Below are positions 26,841 to 36,386 of a stretch of 52,592 nt of DNA, one piece after another. The DNA is taken from assembly GCA_017883165.1 (NCBI GenBank), contig JADGOC010000009.1:1-52592 (forward strand), given 5' to 3'. The notes beneath the pieces were generated by a model that was given only the letters and a program-made list of their open reading frames with translations, was not told the DNA's origin and made no database searches. This stretch comes from Acidobacteriota bacterium. Lineage in GTDB: Bacteria > Acidobacteriota > Vicinamibacteria > Vicinamibacterales > CAVVIG01. A program made the translations under genes and the position numbers. The first letter of the stretch is position 1; every line of letters starts with the position of its first letter.

Positions 26841-27495
26841 CCGCCATCCACTCCGCCATCGTCCGCTGGACGTCCTCATAGATCGCCGCCTGCGCCTGCG
26901 CGTCGCATCGGGACCGCTTGAAGGAATGATCGCCGCCGTCGACGACGTGGAGCGTCGGCCGGGGATGGAGCGAGGCGAGGAGCGGCTCGAGCTCCTCCGG
27001 CGTTCCGAACGGATCGCGGCTCCCCTGCACGAACAGCATCGGCCGCCTCACCGCGGGAAGGTGCGCGTCGCGCCGGCGCTCGGGTTGTCCGGGCGGATGC
27101 AGCGGATACCCCAACAGCACGAGGCCCGCAATCGGCGCCCCGGCGTCCGCCGCCGCCACCTGCGTGGCGATGCGGCCGCCCATCGATTTGCCGCCGATGA
27201 AGAGCGCCTGGCGCGCCGACTCGACCCGCTCGCGGGCGCCCTCGATCACGGCGCGATAGCACGCTTCGAGCAGCGGCGCACGGTCGGGCACGCGCCGGCG
27301 CTGTTCGGTGTAGGGGAAATTGAACGTCACGACGTCGATGCCGAGCGCGGCCAGTGCCTGCGCGAAGCTCACGATGAACGGGCTGCGCTGGCCGGCGCCG
27401 GCGCCGTGCGCGAGGACTACGGTGGCGCCGCTCGCCGGGCCGGCGGTGTACACGAGCGCCGAGGTCGCGGTCTTGGCCGCGACTTCGACTCGCAT
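26800..27495 (-). CDS. Alpha/beta hydrolase, TEX30/KANL3-like
   Basis: A 231-residue alpha/beta hydrolase with VVLAHGAGAGQRSPF (oxyanion region), GGKSMGGRIA (nucleophile elbow GKSMG) and the acid/base segments GSRDPFGTPEEL and DGGDHSFK. The set GAGAG, GKSMG and GDHSF is characteristic of the TEX30/KANL3-like dienelactone-hydrolase relatives; the substrate is unknown. The ATG at 27495 follows the BON gene's TGA by one base. A GTG at 27513 would overlap that gene. Its 3' end overlaps the other hydrolase gene on the opposite strand by 41 bases. Confidence 0.85.
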   Translation of the reverse strand: MRVEVAAKTATSALVYTAGPASGATVVLAHGAGAGQRSPFIVSFAQALAALGIDVVTFNFPYTEQRRRVPDRAPLLEACYRAVIEGARERVESARQALFIGGKSMGGRIATQVAAADAGAPIAGLVLLGYPLHPPGQPERRRDAHLPAVRRPMLFVQGSRDPFGTPEELEPLLASLHPRPTLHVVDGGDHSFKRSRCDAQAQAAIYEDVQRTMAEWMAATSAGSGTRPPRG

Positions 27496-27496
27496 C

Positions 27497-28048
27497 TCAC
27501 TCGGATTTTTCACGCGCGTCGCGGACCTCTGCGTCGGTCTTGAGATCGTTGATCACCGAAAACGCCCCGAACTGCGCCGCCAGCGATCGCGCCAGCATTC
27601 GGTCCACGTTGCTGTTGACAACGCCCGTCAGCGTCACGTGCCCATTGTCGACGATGATGTGAATCGGCGGATTCGCCATCGTCGCATAGTTCCAGAAGTT
27701 CGAGTTGCCGTAGATCGAGCGCGCGATACGGTACCGCAGCTCGTCATCGAACCGCGACACCGGCAGCACGGCGATCTTGTTGTTCACCTGGCGCACGCCC
27801 TCGACTTTCGCCACGCGCCGCTCGATGTCGTCCCGTTTGAACGGCATCGTGACCTTGCCCGTGAGCGTGACCACGCCGTCGTGGACGGCGCCGTCGACGG
27901 CGTCGAAGATTGTGAACGGTGTGTAACGGCTCACGCTGGCGGCGATGTCCTTCGCCACTTGAAAGTCTTTTCGCTCAGCCGGACCGGCCACCGCCATCTG
28001 TGCGGTGAGCGCGAGAGCTGCTGTGAGCAGTGTGATGGTTCTCGGCAT
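27497..28048 (-). CDS. Exported protein with two BON domains
   Basis: A 183-residue periplasmic protein. The signal peptide is MPRTITLLTAALALTAQMA with cleavage near AVAG. Two BON domains follow: the first includes VHDGVVTLTGKVTMPFKRDD and VEGVRQVNNKIAVLPV, the second HIIVDNGHVTLTGVVNSNVD. BON domains bind phospholipid or envelope components and occur in stress-related proteins such as OsmY. It is followed one base later by the TEX30-like hydrolase. The upstream 165-base gap (28049-28213) holds no gene; I noticed only short TGATGACGT repeats in it. Confidence 0.88.
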   Translation of the reverse strand: MPRTITLLTAALALTAQMAVAGPAERKDFQVAKDIAASVSRYTPFTIFDAVDGAVHDGVVTLTGKVTMPFKRDDIERRVAKVEGVRQVNNKIAVLPVSRFDDELRYRIARSIYGNSNFWNYATMANPPIHIIVDNGHVTLTGVVNSNVDRMLARSLAAQFGAFSVINDLKTDAEVRDAREKSE

Positions 28049-28213
28049 GTTTCCCTCCTGCAGCGCAGGCTTTTGCCTTGTGGTGGGGCAAGCGGAATGC
28101 CAAGAGGCTGGACTGGAAAGGTTCGGGAAAACCGGAGGTTCTCGAACGCGGCTCCCACCGCGTCCCCCCTTGGGGACATTGATGACGTTGATGACGTCGA
28201 GCGCCGACGAGAC

Positions 28214-29368
28214 TCAGCGGTGAGCCGAATATCCCGCGAACGCGAGGCCGAGACCGTAGGTGACGGCGGCCTCCAGAATGCCGACCGCCGTCATCTCGAG
28301 CCCGGTCGCCCACCACGGGCGCATCGTGACGAGCGCCTTGGACGCGCCGACCGCGAAGTGCGCCATCGTGCTGATGACGAACGAGGCCATGACGGCCGGC
28401 ATGCCGACAGTGAAGAAGAAGGGAATGATGGGGATGAATCCGCCGACCGCGGTCGACACGGCCGCCGAGACGGTCGACCGCCACGGATTGGGGAACGCGG
28501 CCTCCGACAGCCCGAGCTCTTCGTGGACGAGCGTGTGGAGAAACTGTTTCGGTTCTTTTTGCAGGCGCTCGGCCATGCCGCGCGCTTCGTCCGGGGAGAA
28601 GCCTTTGAGCTGGTAGAAGAGCTCCAACTCGAGCAGTTCCTCGTGCGGATCTTCTTCGATCTCCAGACGCTCGCGCGACACTTCTGATTCGTAGACCTCG
28701 CGTTCCGATTTCGACGCGAGGTACGCGCCCGCGCCCATCGACAGGGCGCTCGCGAGCGTGCCCGCGAGTCCGGCGGCGAGGACGACCTCGCTGCCGCCCG
28801 TGTAGCCGGCCATGCCCGACACGATGCCGAAGACGGCGCCGAGGCCGTCGTTGACGCCGTAGATCGCGTCGCCGATCCAGCCGGCGCCGCGCACGTGCCA
28901 GCGCTCGCGGTGCAGAATCGAGTCGAGCGTCGATCGCGGCGAGGGCATCACGCCACCCGCCAGCGTGCGCAGCACGACGGCGTGGTCGCGCTCTTCGAGC
29001 ATCGCCTCTTCCGCGATCTGCCGATCGGTCGGATCGCTCAGGCGCGCCATCAACTGGTTGTATTCCGCCTCAGCCTTCGTCTCTTCCTGCTCGAGGCGGT
29101 GCAGCACGACGTTGGAGTCGCCCATGCGCTGGAACCACGACAGGCCACGCTCGACCTCGGATCGGTCGGGCTCGCGGCCGGTCGTCATCTTGATGCGTTC
29201 GGCCCACCGCGTCGCGTGGGTGTCCTCCTGCTCGGCGAGCCGCAGCAGAATGTCGCGGCGCGTGGAATCGTGCTCGCGTCCGGCGAGCAGACGGTACGTC
29301 GTCGCCGCTTCGACCTCGCGGCGCCACATCATTTCGACCGTGGCCAGGTTGACCGTGTCGAGGCTCAT
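28214..29368 (-). CDS. Erythrin-VIT1 fusion (ferritin-like domain plus VIT1/CCC1 transporter)
   Basis: A 384-residue membrane protein in two parts. Residues 1-150 form a ferritin-like four-helix domain with diiron-type Glu/His residues (RREVEAATTYRLLA, AEQEDTHATRW, QEETKAEAEYNQL, EEAMLEERDHAVV). Residues about 160-384 form a VIT1/CCC1-like transporter (IGDAIYGVNDGLGAVFGIVSG, LASALSMGAGAYLASKSE, and C-terminal helices). Related proteins (MbfA) export iron or manganese and protect against peroxide. The ATG at 29368 overlaps the ZIP gene's TGA as ATGA; the longer frame upstream is a shadow over the ZIP gene. Coupling to a ZIP protein suggests one metal-homeostasis unit. Confidence 0.92.
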   Translation of the reverse strand: MSLDTVNLATVEMMWRREVEAATTYRLLAGREHDSTRRDILLRLAEQEDTHATRWAERIKMTTGREPDRSEVERGLSWFQRMGDSNVVLHRLEQEETKAEAEYNQLMARLSDPTDRQIAEEAMLEERDHAVVLRTLAGGVMPSPRSTLDSILHRERWHVRGAGWIGDAIYGVNDGLGAVFGIVSGMAGYTGGSEVVLAAGLAGTLASALSMGAGAYLASKSEREVYESEVSRERLEIEEDPHEELLELELFYQLKGFSPDEARGMAERLQKEPKQFLHTLVHEELGLSEAAFPNPWRSTVSAAVSTAVGGFIPIIPFFFTVGMPAVMASFVISTMAHFAVGASKALVTMRPWWATGLEMTAVGILEAAVTYGLGLAFAGYSAHR

Positions 29369-30120
29369 ACGCGGAAACCCACGAGCCATTCCGACAGCAC
29401 GATGGTCGCGATGCCGGCCATGATCAGCAGCACCTGGCGAATCGCGTTGGTATCGATCTGGCCGCGGTGCAGATCGGGAATCAGATCCGACATGGCGATG
29501 TAGAGCAGGCTCGCCGACGAGAAGGCGAGCACGAACGGCCTGATGCCGGGAATCAGATCCACGGCGGCGTACGCGACGAGCGCGCCGGCGATGCCCGAGG
29601 CCCCCGTCGCCACATTCAAGAGCAGCGCGCCGCCGCGGCTGTACCCGGCGGCGAGGAGCACCGCGACGTCGCCGACCTCCTGCGGGATCTCGTGCGCCGC
29701 GACGGCAATCGCCGTGTTGATGCCGAGCGGGATCGACGTCAGCACCGCCGTGCAGATGATCGCGCCGTCCATGAAGTTGTGAAACGCGTCGCCGACGAAC
29801 ACGAGGGGGGCGGTGGCGCCATGCACCTGACACTCGTCGGTGTGGCAGTGGCGGAGCAGCACGAGCTTTTCGAGAACGAAGAAGGCGAGGATGCCCGCGA
29901 GCAGGGTGCCGAAGACGGCCGCCGGCGCGAGCGAGGCTAGCGCCTCAGGCAGAAGCGCGAGCAACGCGACCCCCAGCATCGCCCCGACCGCGTAGCTCAC
30001 GAGCCACGGCACGATGCGGGTGCGCACGTCGTGGCGGAAGAGCAGCAGCGACGAGGCGACGAGGAGGCCGCCGCAGCTACCGAAGAGGCTCAGGCCGAGA
30101 GCCGTTCCGAGAAGACGCAC
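29365..30120 (-). CDS. ZIP family metal transporter
   Basis: A 251-residue inner-membrane metal-ion transporter with about eight hydrophobic segments. The binuclear metal site is visible in helix 4 (VGDAFHNFMDGAII) and helix 5 (VAAHEIPQEVGDVA). A short His/Cys loop (RHCHTDECQVHG) precedes helix 4 and may bind metal. ZIP proteins move zinc, iron or manganese into the cytoplasm. It is the first gene of a two-gene unit with the erythrin-VIT1 transporter (ATGA overlap) and starts eight bases after the VWFA gene stop, so it may be part of a longer minus-strand transcript. Confidence 0.93.
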   Translation of the reverse strand: MRLLGTALGLSLFGSCGGLLVASSLLLFRHDVRTRIVPWLVSYAVGAMLGVALLALLPEALASLAPAAVFGTLLAGILAFFVLEKLVLLRHCHTDECQVHGATAPLVFVGDAFHNFMDGAIICTAVLTSIPLGINTAIAVAAHEIPQEVGDVAVLLAAGYSRGGALLLNVATGASGIAGALVAYAAVDLIPGIRPFVLAFSSASLLYIAMSDLIPDLHRGQIDTNAIRQVLLIMAGIATIVLSEWLVGFRV

Positions 30121-30128
30121 GCGACATT

Positions 30129-31226
30129 CTAGCTTGCCACGTACCCGCGGCGTGCACGAACGCGATAGGCGCCGTTCCTCACCTCCACGCGGATCGAATG
30201 CCAGCGGCCGTCCTTCTTGCCGCTCGCCGGGTAGCCCAGGTAGTACTGCTTGCTCAACTCGTCGGCGATGCCGTTGGTCGCCGGATCCAGGTCGCGCGGC
30301 TGACGGATGATCTCGGTGCGCCCGCCGCTGTCGTCAGTCATGTCGCGCAGCGCGGCGACGTCCACCGGATCGGTGCAGCCGCGCTGCCAGGCACGGCTGT
30401 TCGGCGGCGGCACCGGCGCCGGCGGCGGGAATATGCCCCGGCGGCCCGGCGGAAAGGGGAACGGAATCGGCAGCGGGCCGCGGCGCTGCGGCTGCGGCCT
30501 GGTGGGATCGACCCGCGGCGAGCGGTCCGTGCCTTCGGCCCCGCAATCGATGCCGACCGCGTAGACCAGCGCCTCGCTCTCGTGAATCAGCTGCTTCACT
30601 TCCCGGATCGTCGTCGTGCTGGTCGTGTCATTGCCGTCGGAGATCACCACGAGCGCCTTTTTCCGGTTCTTGCCCGTTTGCGCGAGCGGCACCGCGTCGG
30701 CGATGGTGTCGAACATCGCCGTCCGGCCCGTCGGGACGACGCGGTTCAACGCGCGGCTGAGCGCGCCGCGGTCGCTCGTCCAGTTCTGGAGCAGGACCGG
30801 CTCGTCGCTGAAACGGTACAGGAAGAATTCGTCCTGCGGCCCGAAGAGATCGGACAGAAATCGATCGAGCGCGCTTTTCGCGGCCTGGATTTTTTCGCCC
30901 GACATGCTCTGGCTCGTGTCGAGCGCGATGCCGAGGCTCACCGGCACGCGGTCGGCGCTGAAATGCGTCACTGTTTGCGGCTGATCGTCTTCGTAGACGA
31001 GAAAATCTTCCTGGCGCAAGCCGGGCACGAACCTCCCGTTGGCGTCGACGACCGTCGCCGTGACGTTGATCAGCTCGACGCCGCTCTTGAAGCGAAACGC
31101 GCTCTCGGGATTCTGCGCCGGCTGCGGCCGCGCCGCCGGCGGCTGCTGACCGTGCAGCGACACGGCGAGTATCGCGACGGCGGCGAGCACGAAGGCCCCT
31201 GGTCCGGCCGAGCGGATGGGTGTCAT
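30129..31226 (-). CDS. VWFA-domain protein, acidobacterial type
   Basis: A 365-residue exported protein. The N-terminus has a hydrophobic signal (GAFVLAAVAILAVSLHGQ), followed by the segment FKSGVELINVTATVVDANGR and FVPGLRQEDFLVYEDDQPQ, typical of the VWFA-related family expanded in acidobacteria. The MIDAS-type metal site is DTSQSMSG near residue 102, and the later TGRTAMFD and VISDGND complete it. A Pro-rich insertion (PFPPGRRGIFPPPAPVPPP) sits within the domain. Its role is probably protein-protein interaction at the envelope. It overlaps the upstream membrane-protein gene as ATGA and belongs to a three-gene unit with the TonB protein. Confidence 0.88.
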   Translation of the reverse strand: MTPIRSAGPGAFVLAAVAILAVSLHGQQPPAARPQPAQNPESAFRFKSGVELINVTATVVDANGRFVPGLRQEDFLVYEDDQPQTVTHFSADRVPVSLGIALDTSQSMSGEKIQAAKSALDRFLSDLFGPQDEFFLYRFSDEPVLLQNWTSDRGALSRALNRVVPTGRTAMFDTIADAVPLAQTGKNRKKALVVISDGNDTTSTTTIREVKQLIHESEALVYAVGIDCGAEGTDRSPRVDPTRPQPQRRGPLPIPFPFPPGRRGIFPPPAPVPPPNSRAWQRGCTDPVDVAALRDMTDDSGGRTEIIRQPRDLDPATNGIADELSKQYYLGYPASGKKDGRWHSIRVEVRNGAYRVRARRGYVAS

Positions 31227-31966
31227 GGCTGTTTCGCCTGGGCCATCGCCCGCGCGCGCCGATCGACGTGCGGCACGACCCGGTCGTCCGGTACAGGGGT
31301 TCTGAAGCTAACACGATAGCGGCCGACATCGCTGGCGCCGGCAATGGCGACGGCAAACGGCGTCTCCATCCCCGGCGCGAGCGTGGACACCTCCACCGCC
31401 GCGCGGCCACTCGCGACGAAGCCGCCCTCGTGATTGAAGAGCAGCACGACGGCCGTCAGGTGCGGCACGTCGGCGCCGGCATCGGGGTTGCGGACGATCC
31501 CGCGCACGACGAACCGATCCGCGTCGAGATCGTGCGTCAGCGCGACGAGTTCGAGGGGCGCCGCTTCCACGTCCGCCACCTTCGCCGACTGCGTCCTTTG
31601 TGGACCGCCCACGCCGGGTGCGCCCGCCGTGTTGTGCCGGCCGCCCAGCACCACCACCAGAGCCGTGACGCTGCCCACCGCCAGCACGCCGAGCGCGAGC
31701 ACCGCGGCCGGACGCGAGCGCCCCTGCGGCGGATGCGCCGAAGTGAAGAGATCGGCGGAGGTCGTCTCCACGCGCAGCGGCAGGTCGGTCACCGCGCCGC
31801 TCGGGTCGGACATCGCGTGCGGCCCGCCGTGAATCTCGGCCGCCAGCGCCGCGACGCGCGCGTCGGAGCGGCGCCGCTCCTCTCGCGCCAGCCGCCAGGC
31901 GAGCGTCGTCATCACCGCCGCGAGGAGGAGTGAGAAGAGCGTGGCCAGGGCGAGGGTGATGTCCAT
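31223..31966 (-). CDS. Membrane protein of unknown function (FxLYD-like C-terminus)
   Basis: A 247-residue protein with an N-terminal membrane helix (MDITLALATLFSLLLAAVMT), a cytoplasmic-looking charged linker, a second helix (VLALGVLAVGSVTALVVVLGG) and a C-terminal beta-rich domain. That domain (DRFVVRGIVRNPDAGADVPH onward, then a stretch ending RYRVSFRT) resembles FxLYD-type domains; this is a weak recognition. The ATG at 31966 overlaps the TonB gene stop as ATGA, and its own stop overlaps the VWFA gene as ATGA. The tight coupling implies a joint envelope function. The open frame continues upstream inside the TonB gene but is not needed. Confidence 0.75.
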   Translation of the reverse strand: MDITLALATLFSLLLAAVMTTLAWRLAREERRRSDARVAALAAEIHGGPHAMSDPSGAVTDLPLRVETTSADLFTSAHPPQGRSRPAAVLALGVLAVGSVTALVVVLGGRHNTAGAPGVGGPQRTQSAKVADVEAAPLELVALTHDLDADRFVVRGIVRNPDAGADVPHLTAVVLLFNHEGGFVASGRAAVEVSTLAPGMETPFAVAIAGASDVGRYRVSFRTPVPDDRVVPHVDRRARAMAQAKQP

Positions 31967-33024
31967 CAGCGCAACTTGAATTCGACGGCGACCTCGACGA
32001 TCACGTCCACCGGCGTGCCGAGATGCTGCGCCGGCGCGAAGCGCCACTGGCGGACGGCTTGCGCCGCGCGATCGTTCAAGCCCGAACCGAGCCCCTGCAG
32101 CACCTTCACATTGCCGACCGTTCCGTCGCGCCGTACGATGATTTCGAGCACGACGTCACCTTCGATGCCGCGTTGCCGGGCCTCTTCGGTGTAGTCGGCC
32201 TTGACCTCGCGCAGCAGCCGCGGCGCCTCGATGCCGCTGCCGGGACGATACGGTCCGCCGCCGATCCCGCCGCCCGATCCTGGCCCGATGCCGGCACCGT
32301 CGCCTTCGCCAAGGCCCGGTCCCGTGCCCGAGCCGACTCCGCCGCCGCGTCCAGAGCCGTGGCTCTCGGCTTGCGCCGCGGCTTGCGCGACCAAGCCGAT
32401 GCGCGTCCGCGGATCGGCTGGAGCCGCGACGATCGGGGCCACGACGGCCAGCGCGACTTCAGTCTTCGCGGCCGACTTCGGTTCCGGGGGCGCCGCGATC
32501 GGCGCGATGCGCCTCGGCGGCTGCCGCACGGGGATGGGGCTCGACATTTTTTGATGGCCCTCGCGCATCGCCTTCGGCGGCGGCGCCGGCTGCCGCAGCC
32601 CGCCTCCACCGCCGCCACCGCCCGGTCCCGGCGTGACGAGGAAGACCAGACGCATCGGCTCGGGATGATCGTCGGATCTGAGCGTCGCCGCTTTCGGTGC
32701 AAGACCGAGCGTTGCAATGAACACGGCGACCGCCAGCACCGTGACATGCAGCGTGCTCGACACGACGAGCGGCACCCCCTTCGACCGTGACGGCCGATCG
32801 ACGGGCGTCAGGCTTGAAAAGAGCTGCCGCGGCGCGGTCGTCCGCGGCGGACGCCTGCCGTGCGCCAACGCGCGGCCGACGCGCACTGCGTCGGCGAACG
32901 AAACCAGCCCGCTGCCGCCTCCCAGGGCCGCGACGACCGGCCCGGCCGGTACACCGGCGGCACGGGCGATCTCCTCGGCTGAATACACGTCAGCCGGCGT
33001 CTGGGAGAGCATGAAAGCTGCCAC
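31966..33024 (-). CDS. TonB-like energy transducer with an unusual N-terminal domain
   Basis: A 352-residue protein ending in a clear TonB C-terminal domain (YTEEARQRGIEGDVVLEIIV, RRDGTVGNVKVLQGLGSGL, AVRQWRFAPA). Before it are a Gly-rich linker (about residues 220-265) and a Pro-rich stretch. A single membrane helix lies near residue 88-108 (VVSSTLHVTVLAVAVFIATL). The ~80 residues before the helix are not typical of TonB: SAEEIARAAGVPAGPVVAAL reads like a helix-turn-helix of the Rrf2/winged-helix kind. The GTG at 33024 begins the frame; no ATG lies upstream in frame. It is the first gene of the unit with the FxLYD-like and VWFA proteins, each joined by ATGA. Confidence 0.85.
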   Translation of the reverse strand: MAAFMLSQTPADVYSAEEIARAAGVPAGPVVAALGGGSGLVSFADAVRVGRALAHGRRPPRTTAPRQLFSSLTPVDRPSRSKGVPLVVSSTLHVTVLAVAVFIATLGLAPKAATLRSDDHPEPMRLVFLVTPGPGGGGGGGGLRQPAPPPKAMREGHQKMSSPIPVRQPPRRIAPIAAPPEPKSAAKTEVALAVVAPIVAAPADPRTRIGLVAQAAAQAESHGSGRGGGVGSGTGPGLGEGDGAGIGPGSGGGIGGGPYRPGSGIEAPRLLREVKADYTEEARQRGIEGDVVLEIIVRRDGTVGNVKVLQGLGSGLNDRAAQAVRQWRFAPAQHLGTPVDVIVEVAVEFKLR

Positions 33025-33124
33025 GTACCTTTTTCGGCCGTTTCGACCTGAAACTTCTCGATTGGCTCCTGATCTCGCACTTCTGGGTGTGCTCGCGCCG
33101 TGACACCTGTCTTAAACTGGCGGC

Positions 33125-33892
33125 ATGTCATTTACCGGAAAAACCGTCATTGTGACCGGCGCCACGAGCGGCATCGGCAGGGCTTCGGCCGAGGCCTTCG
33201 GGCGGGAAGGGGCTTCGGTTGTGGCGGTGGGACGCGACGCGGCGGCGCTCGCCGGTGTCGTCGCGGCCGTTGTCGGCGCCGGCGGGCGCGCGCACGGCTG
33301 CGCCGCCGACGTGACCGCCGACGAGGCGCCGGAGCGCATCGTCCGCACGGCGATCGAGACGTTTGGCGGCCTCGACGTGCTGGTGAACGCCGCGGGGGTG
33401 ATCGCCACCGGAACGCTCGAGACGACGAGCGACGAGGCGTGGGACGCGATGATGGCGGTGAATCTCCGCGCGCCGTTTCGGCTGATGCGAGCCGCGGCAT
33501 CCGGTCTGCGTGCGCGCAAGGGTTCAGTGGTCAACGTGTCGAGCGTGAACGGCCTGCGATCGTTTCCCGGCGTGCTGGCGTACTGCGTGAGCAAGGCCGG
33601 CGTCGATCACCTCACGCGTTGCGCGGCGCTCGAGATGGCGCCGCTCGGCGTCCGCGTGAACGCCGTCAATCCCGGCGTGACGGTGACCAACCTCCATCGG
33701 CGGTCCGGCATGGGCGAGCCGCAATACGCGGCGTTTCTGGAACGCGCGAAGGAGACACATCCGCTCGGCCGGCCCGGCGAGGCCGGCGAGGTGGCCGCTT
33801 TGATCCTGTTTCTCGCGTCAGATCGCGCGGGCTGGATGACGGGCGAGACAATACCGATCGATGGCGGGCGGCATCTGACCTGTGCCAGGTGA
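33125..33892 (+). CDS. Short-chain dehydrogenase/reductase
   Basis: A 255-residue classical SDR. It shows the cofactor-binding VTGATSGIGRASAEAFG, the structural NAAG (LVNAAGVIATG), the catalytic Ser in VVNVSSVNG and the YxxxK pair in YCVSKAG. The C-terminal WMTGETIPIDGGRHL is typical. The missing basic residue next to the Gly motif and the GRDAAAL after strand 2 do not settle NAD versus NADP. The substrate is unknown. It is divergent from the TonB gene with a 100-base gap and convergent with a methyltransferase gene, separated by a hairpin. Confidence 0.93.
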   Translation: MSFTGKTVIVTGATSGIGRASAEAFGREGASVVAVGRDAAALAGVVAAVVGAGGRAHGCAADVTADEAPERIVRTAIETFGGLDVLVNAAGVIATGTLETTSDEAWDAMMAVNLRAPFRLMRAAASGLRARKGSVVNVSSVNGLRSFPGVLAYCVSKAGVDHLTRCAALEMAPLGVRVNAVNPGVTVTNLHRRSGMGEPQYAAFLERAKETHPLGRPGEAGEVAALILFLASDRAGWMTGETIPIDGGRHLTCAR

Positions 33893-33894
33893 AA

Positions 33895-33914
33895 TGCAGA
33901 TTCTGCGATCTGCA
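33895..33914. terminator. Bidirectional hairpin between SDR and methyltransferase genes
   Basis: A 7-bp perfect inverted repeat (TGCAGAT 33895-33901, ATCTGCA 33908-33914) with a six-base loop fills the gap between two convergent stop codons. It lacks a T-run. Its position suits shared transcription termination. Confidence 0.45.
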
Positions 33915-33915
33915 C

Positions 33916-34482
33916 TCACGCCTGTCTGGGTTTGACTCCCTCGACAAACATGAGCCCTTCGCGCTCGGCGAGCCTCCGCACCGGCGTGAACCCTTCAGCC
34001 GAGAGCGCGGCGATCGCGTCGAAGCCCGGCCCGCCCTGCGCGCGGGTCAGCAGCGCGCCGAGCCCGCCTCGCGGCGCGGCGCCGATCACGATCGCGCGTC
34101 CCCCGGGTCGAAGCGCGCGGAGCACTTCTCGCAGCATCCCGACGCGCGCCTCCGGCGTCAGGGCGCCCGCGAAGCCGCCGGTGTCGTCGATCACCGCGAC
34201 ATCGAAGGTGCCGTGTTCGACCGGCAGACGCGTCGGCGGCGCCATCTCGATGTCGACGAGCACGCCCGCCTCGGCGGCGCCTTTGCGCGCGCGCAAGGCT
34301 GAGCTGTCGTCGGGCACGACGGCGACCGCCTGTCCCGACAGCCCGACTTTCGCCGCCACTGCCGCCAGCCGTCCGCCGTCCGCGCAGCCGATCTGCAGCA
34401 TGCGGTCGCCCATCTTGACGCCGGTCATGCTGACGGCAAGCAGGTGGGGATCGCCGCGGCGGGGGAAAAAGCCCATGAGCAT
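33916..34482 (-). CDS. Class I SAM-dependent methyltransferase-like protein
   Basis: A 188-residue Rossmann-fold protein. Motif I reads MLQIGCADGGRLAAVAAKVG, close to the VLDxGCGxG consensus. An acidic residue follows strand 2 (VAVVPDDSSALRARK), and post-motif FDVAVIDDTGGF and LRPGGRAIVIGAAPRGG fit strands 4 and 5. The substrate is unknown. It starts at ATG 34482, with an alternative ATG at 34476. Only 20 bases separate its start from the divergent inositol-3-phosphate synthase start, leaving little room for a leader (see 34487-34494). Confidence 0.82.
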   Translation of the reverse strand: MLMGFFPRRGDPHLLAVSMTGVKMGDRMLQIGCADGGRLAAVAAKVGLSGQAVAVVPDDSSALRARKGAAEAGVLVDIEMAPPTRLPVEHGTFDVAVIDDTGGFAGALTPEARVGMLREVLRALRPGGRAIVIGAAPRGGLGALLTRAQGGPGFDAIAALSAEGFTPVRRLAEREGLMFVEGVKPRQA

Positions 34483-34486
34483 TAAT

Positions 34487-34494
34487 GATATAGT
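34487..34494. promoter_or_regulatory. Possible back-to-back -10 elements for leaderless transcripts
   Basis: The 20 bases between two divergent start codons contain GATATAGT. On the plus strand TATAGT (34489-34494) lies eight bases before the GTG of the inositol phosphate synthase. On the minus strand TATATC (34492-34487) lies four bases before the methyltransferase ATG. At those distances transcripts would begin at or near the start codon. No good -35 is visible. Confidence 0.3.
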
Positions 34495-34502
34495 TTTCGA
34501 CC

Positions 34503-35799
<1,297 letters not shown>

Positions 35800-35816
<17 letters not shown>

Positions 35817-36291
35817 CAAGACGCAGCCGGCGCTCATCGGCGGCCTCGTGATGGGGGTGCTCTCCGCGCTGCCCATCATCTCCGCCGGGAATCTGTGCTG
35901 CTGCCTGTGGATCATCAGCGGCGGTGTGCTCGCGGCGTATCTGTTACAGCAGAATTCGCCGACACCGATTACGCAGAGCGACGGCGCTGTCACGGGACTC
36001 CTCGCCGGCGTCATCGGCGCCGTCATCTATCTGATCCTCTCGATTCCAATCACCTTGCTCGTCGCGCCGATGCAGCACCGGATGCTTCAGGGGCTCATGG
36101 ATCGCGCCAACAACATGCCGCCCGAATTCCGCGAGTACATGGGCAGCTACGTCGGCGGCGCGGTCGGGCTCATCATCGGATTCGTGTTCATGCTGGTGAT
36201 GGGCGCGATCTTCTCGACCATCGGCGGCCTGCTCGGCGCCGTCTTCTTCCGCAAGCCGCTGCCGCCGGCCGACGCCATCTCGTCTTCGTAG
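35800..36291 (+). CDS. Small polytopic membrane protein, unknown function
   Basis: A 163-residue protein with about four hydrophobic segments: ALIGGLVMGVLSALPIISAG, CCCLWIISGGVLAAYLL, LLAGVIGAVIYLILSIPITLL and GGAVGLIIGFVFMLVMGAIF. Gly-rich spacing is common in self-associating helices. Three adjacent Cys lie near residue 34. The GTG at 35800 overlaps the end of the inositol phosphate synthase gene by 17 bases, suggesting co-expression, possibly linked to inositol lipid metabolism. I do not recognise the family. Confidence 0.75.
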
Positions 36292-36386
36292 TTTCCCGAT
36301 CCTGCACACTCCTGCGCGCGAGGGTCGCCGGCGTCACGGGGCGTCCCGGCTATCGCCATTTCGCCGACGAGCCGAAACGTTGAGAC

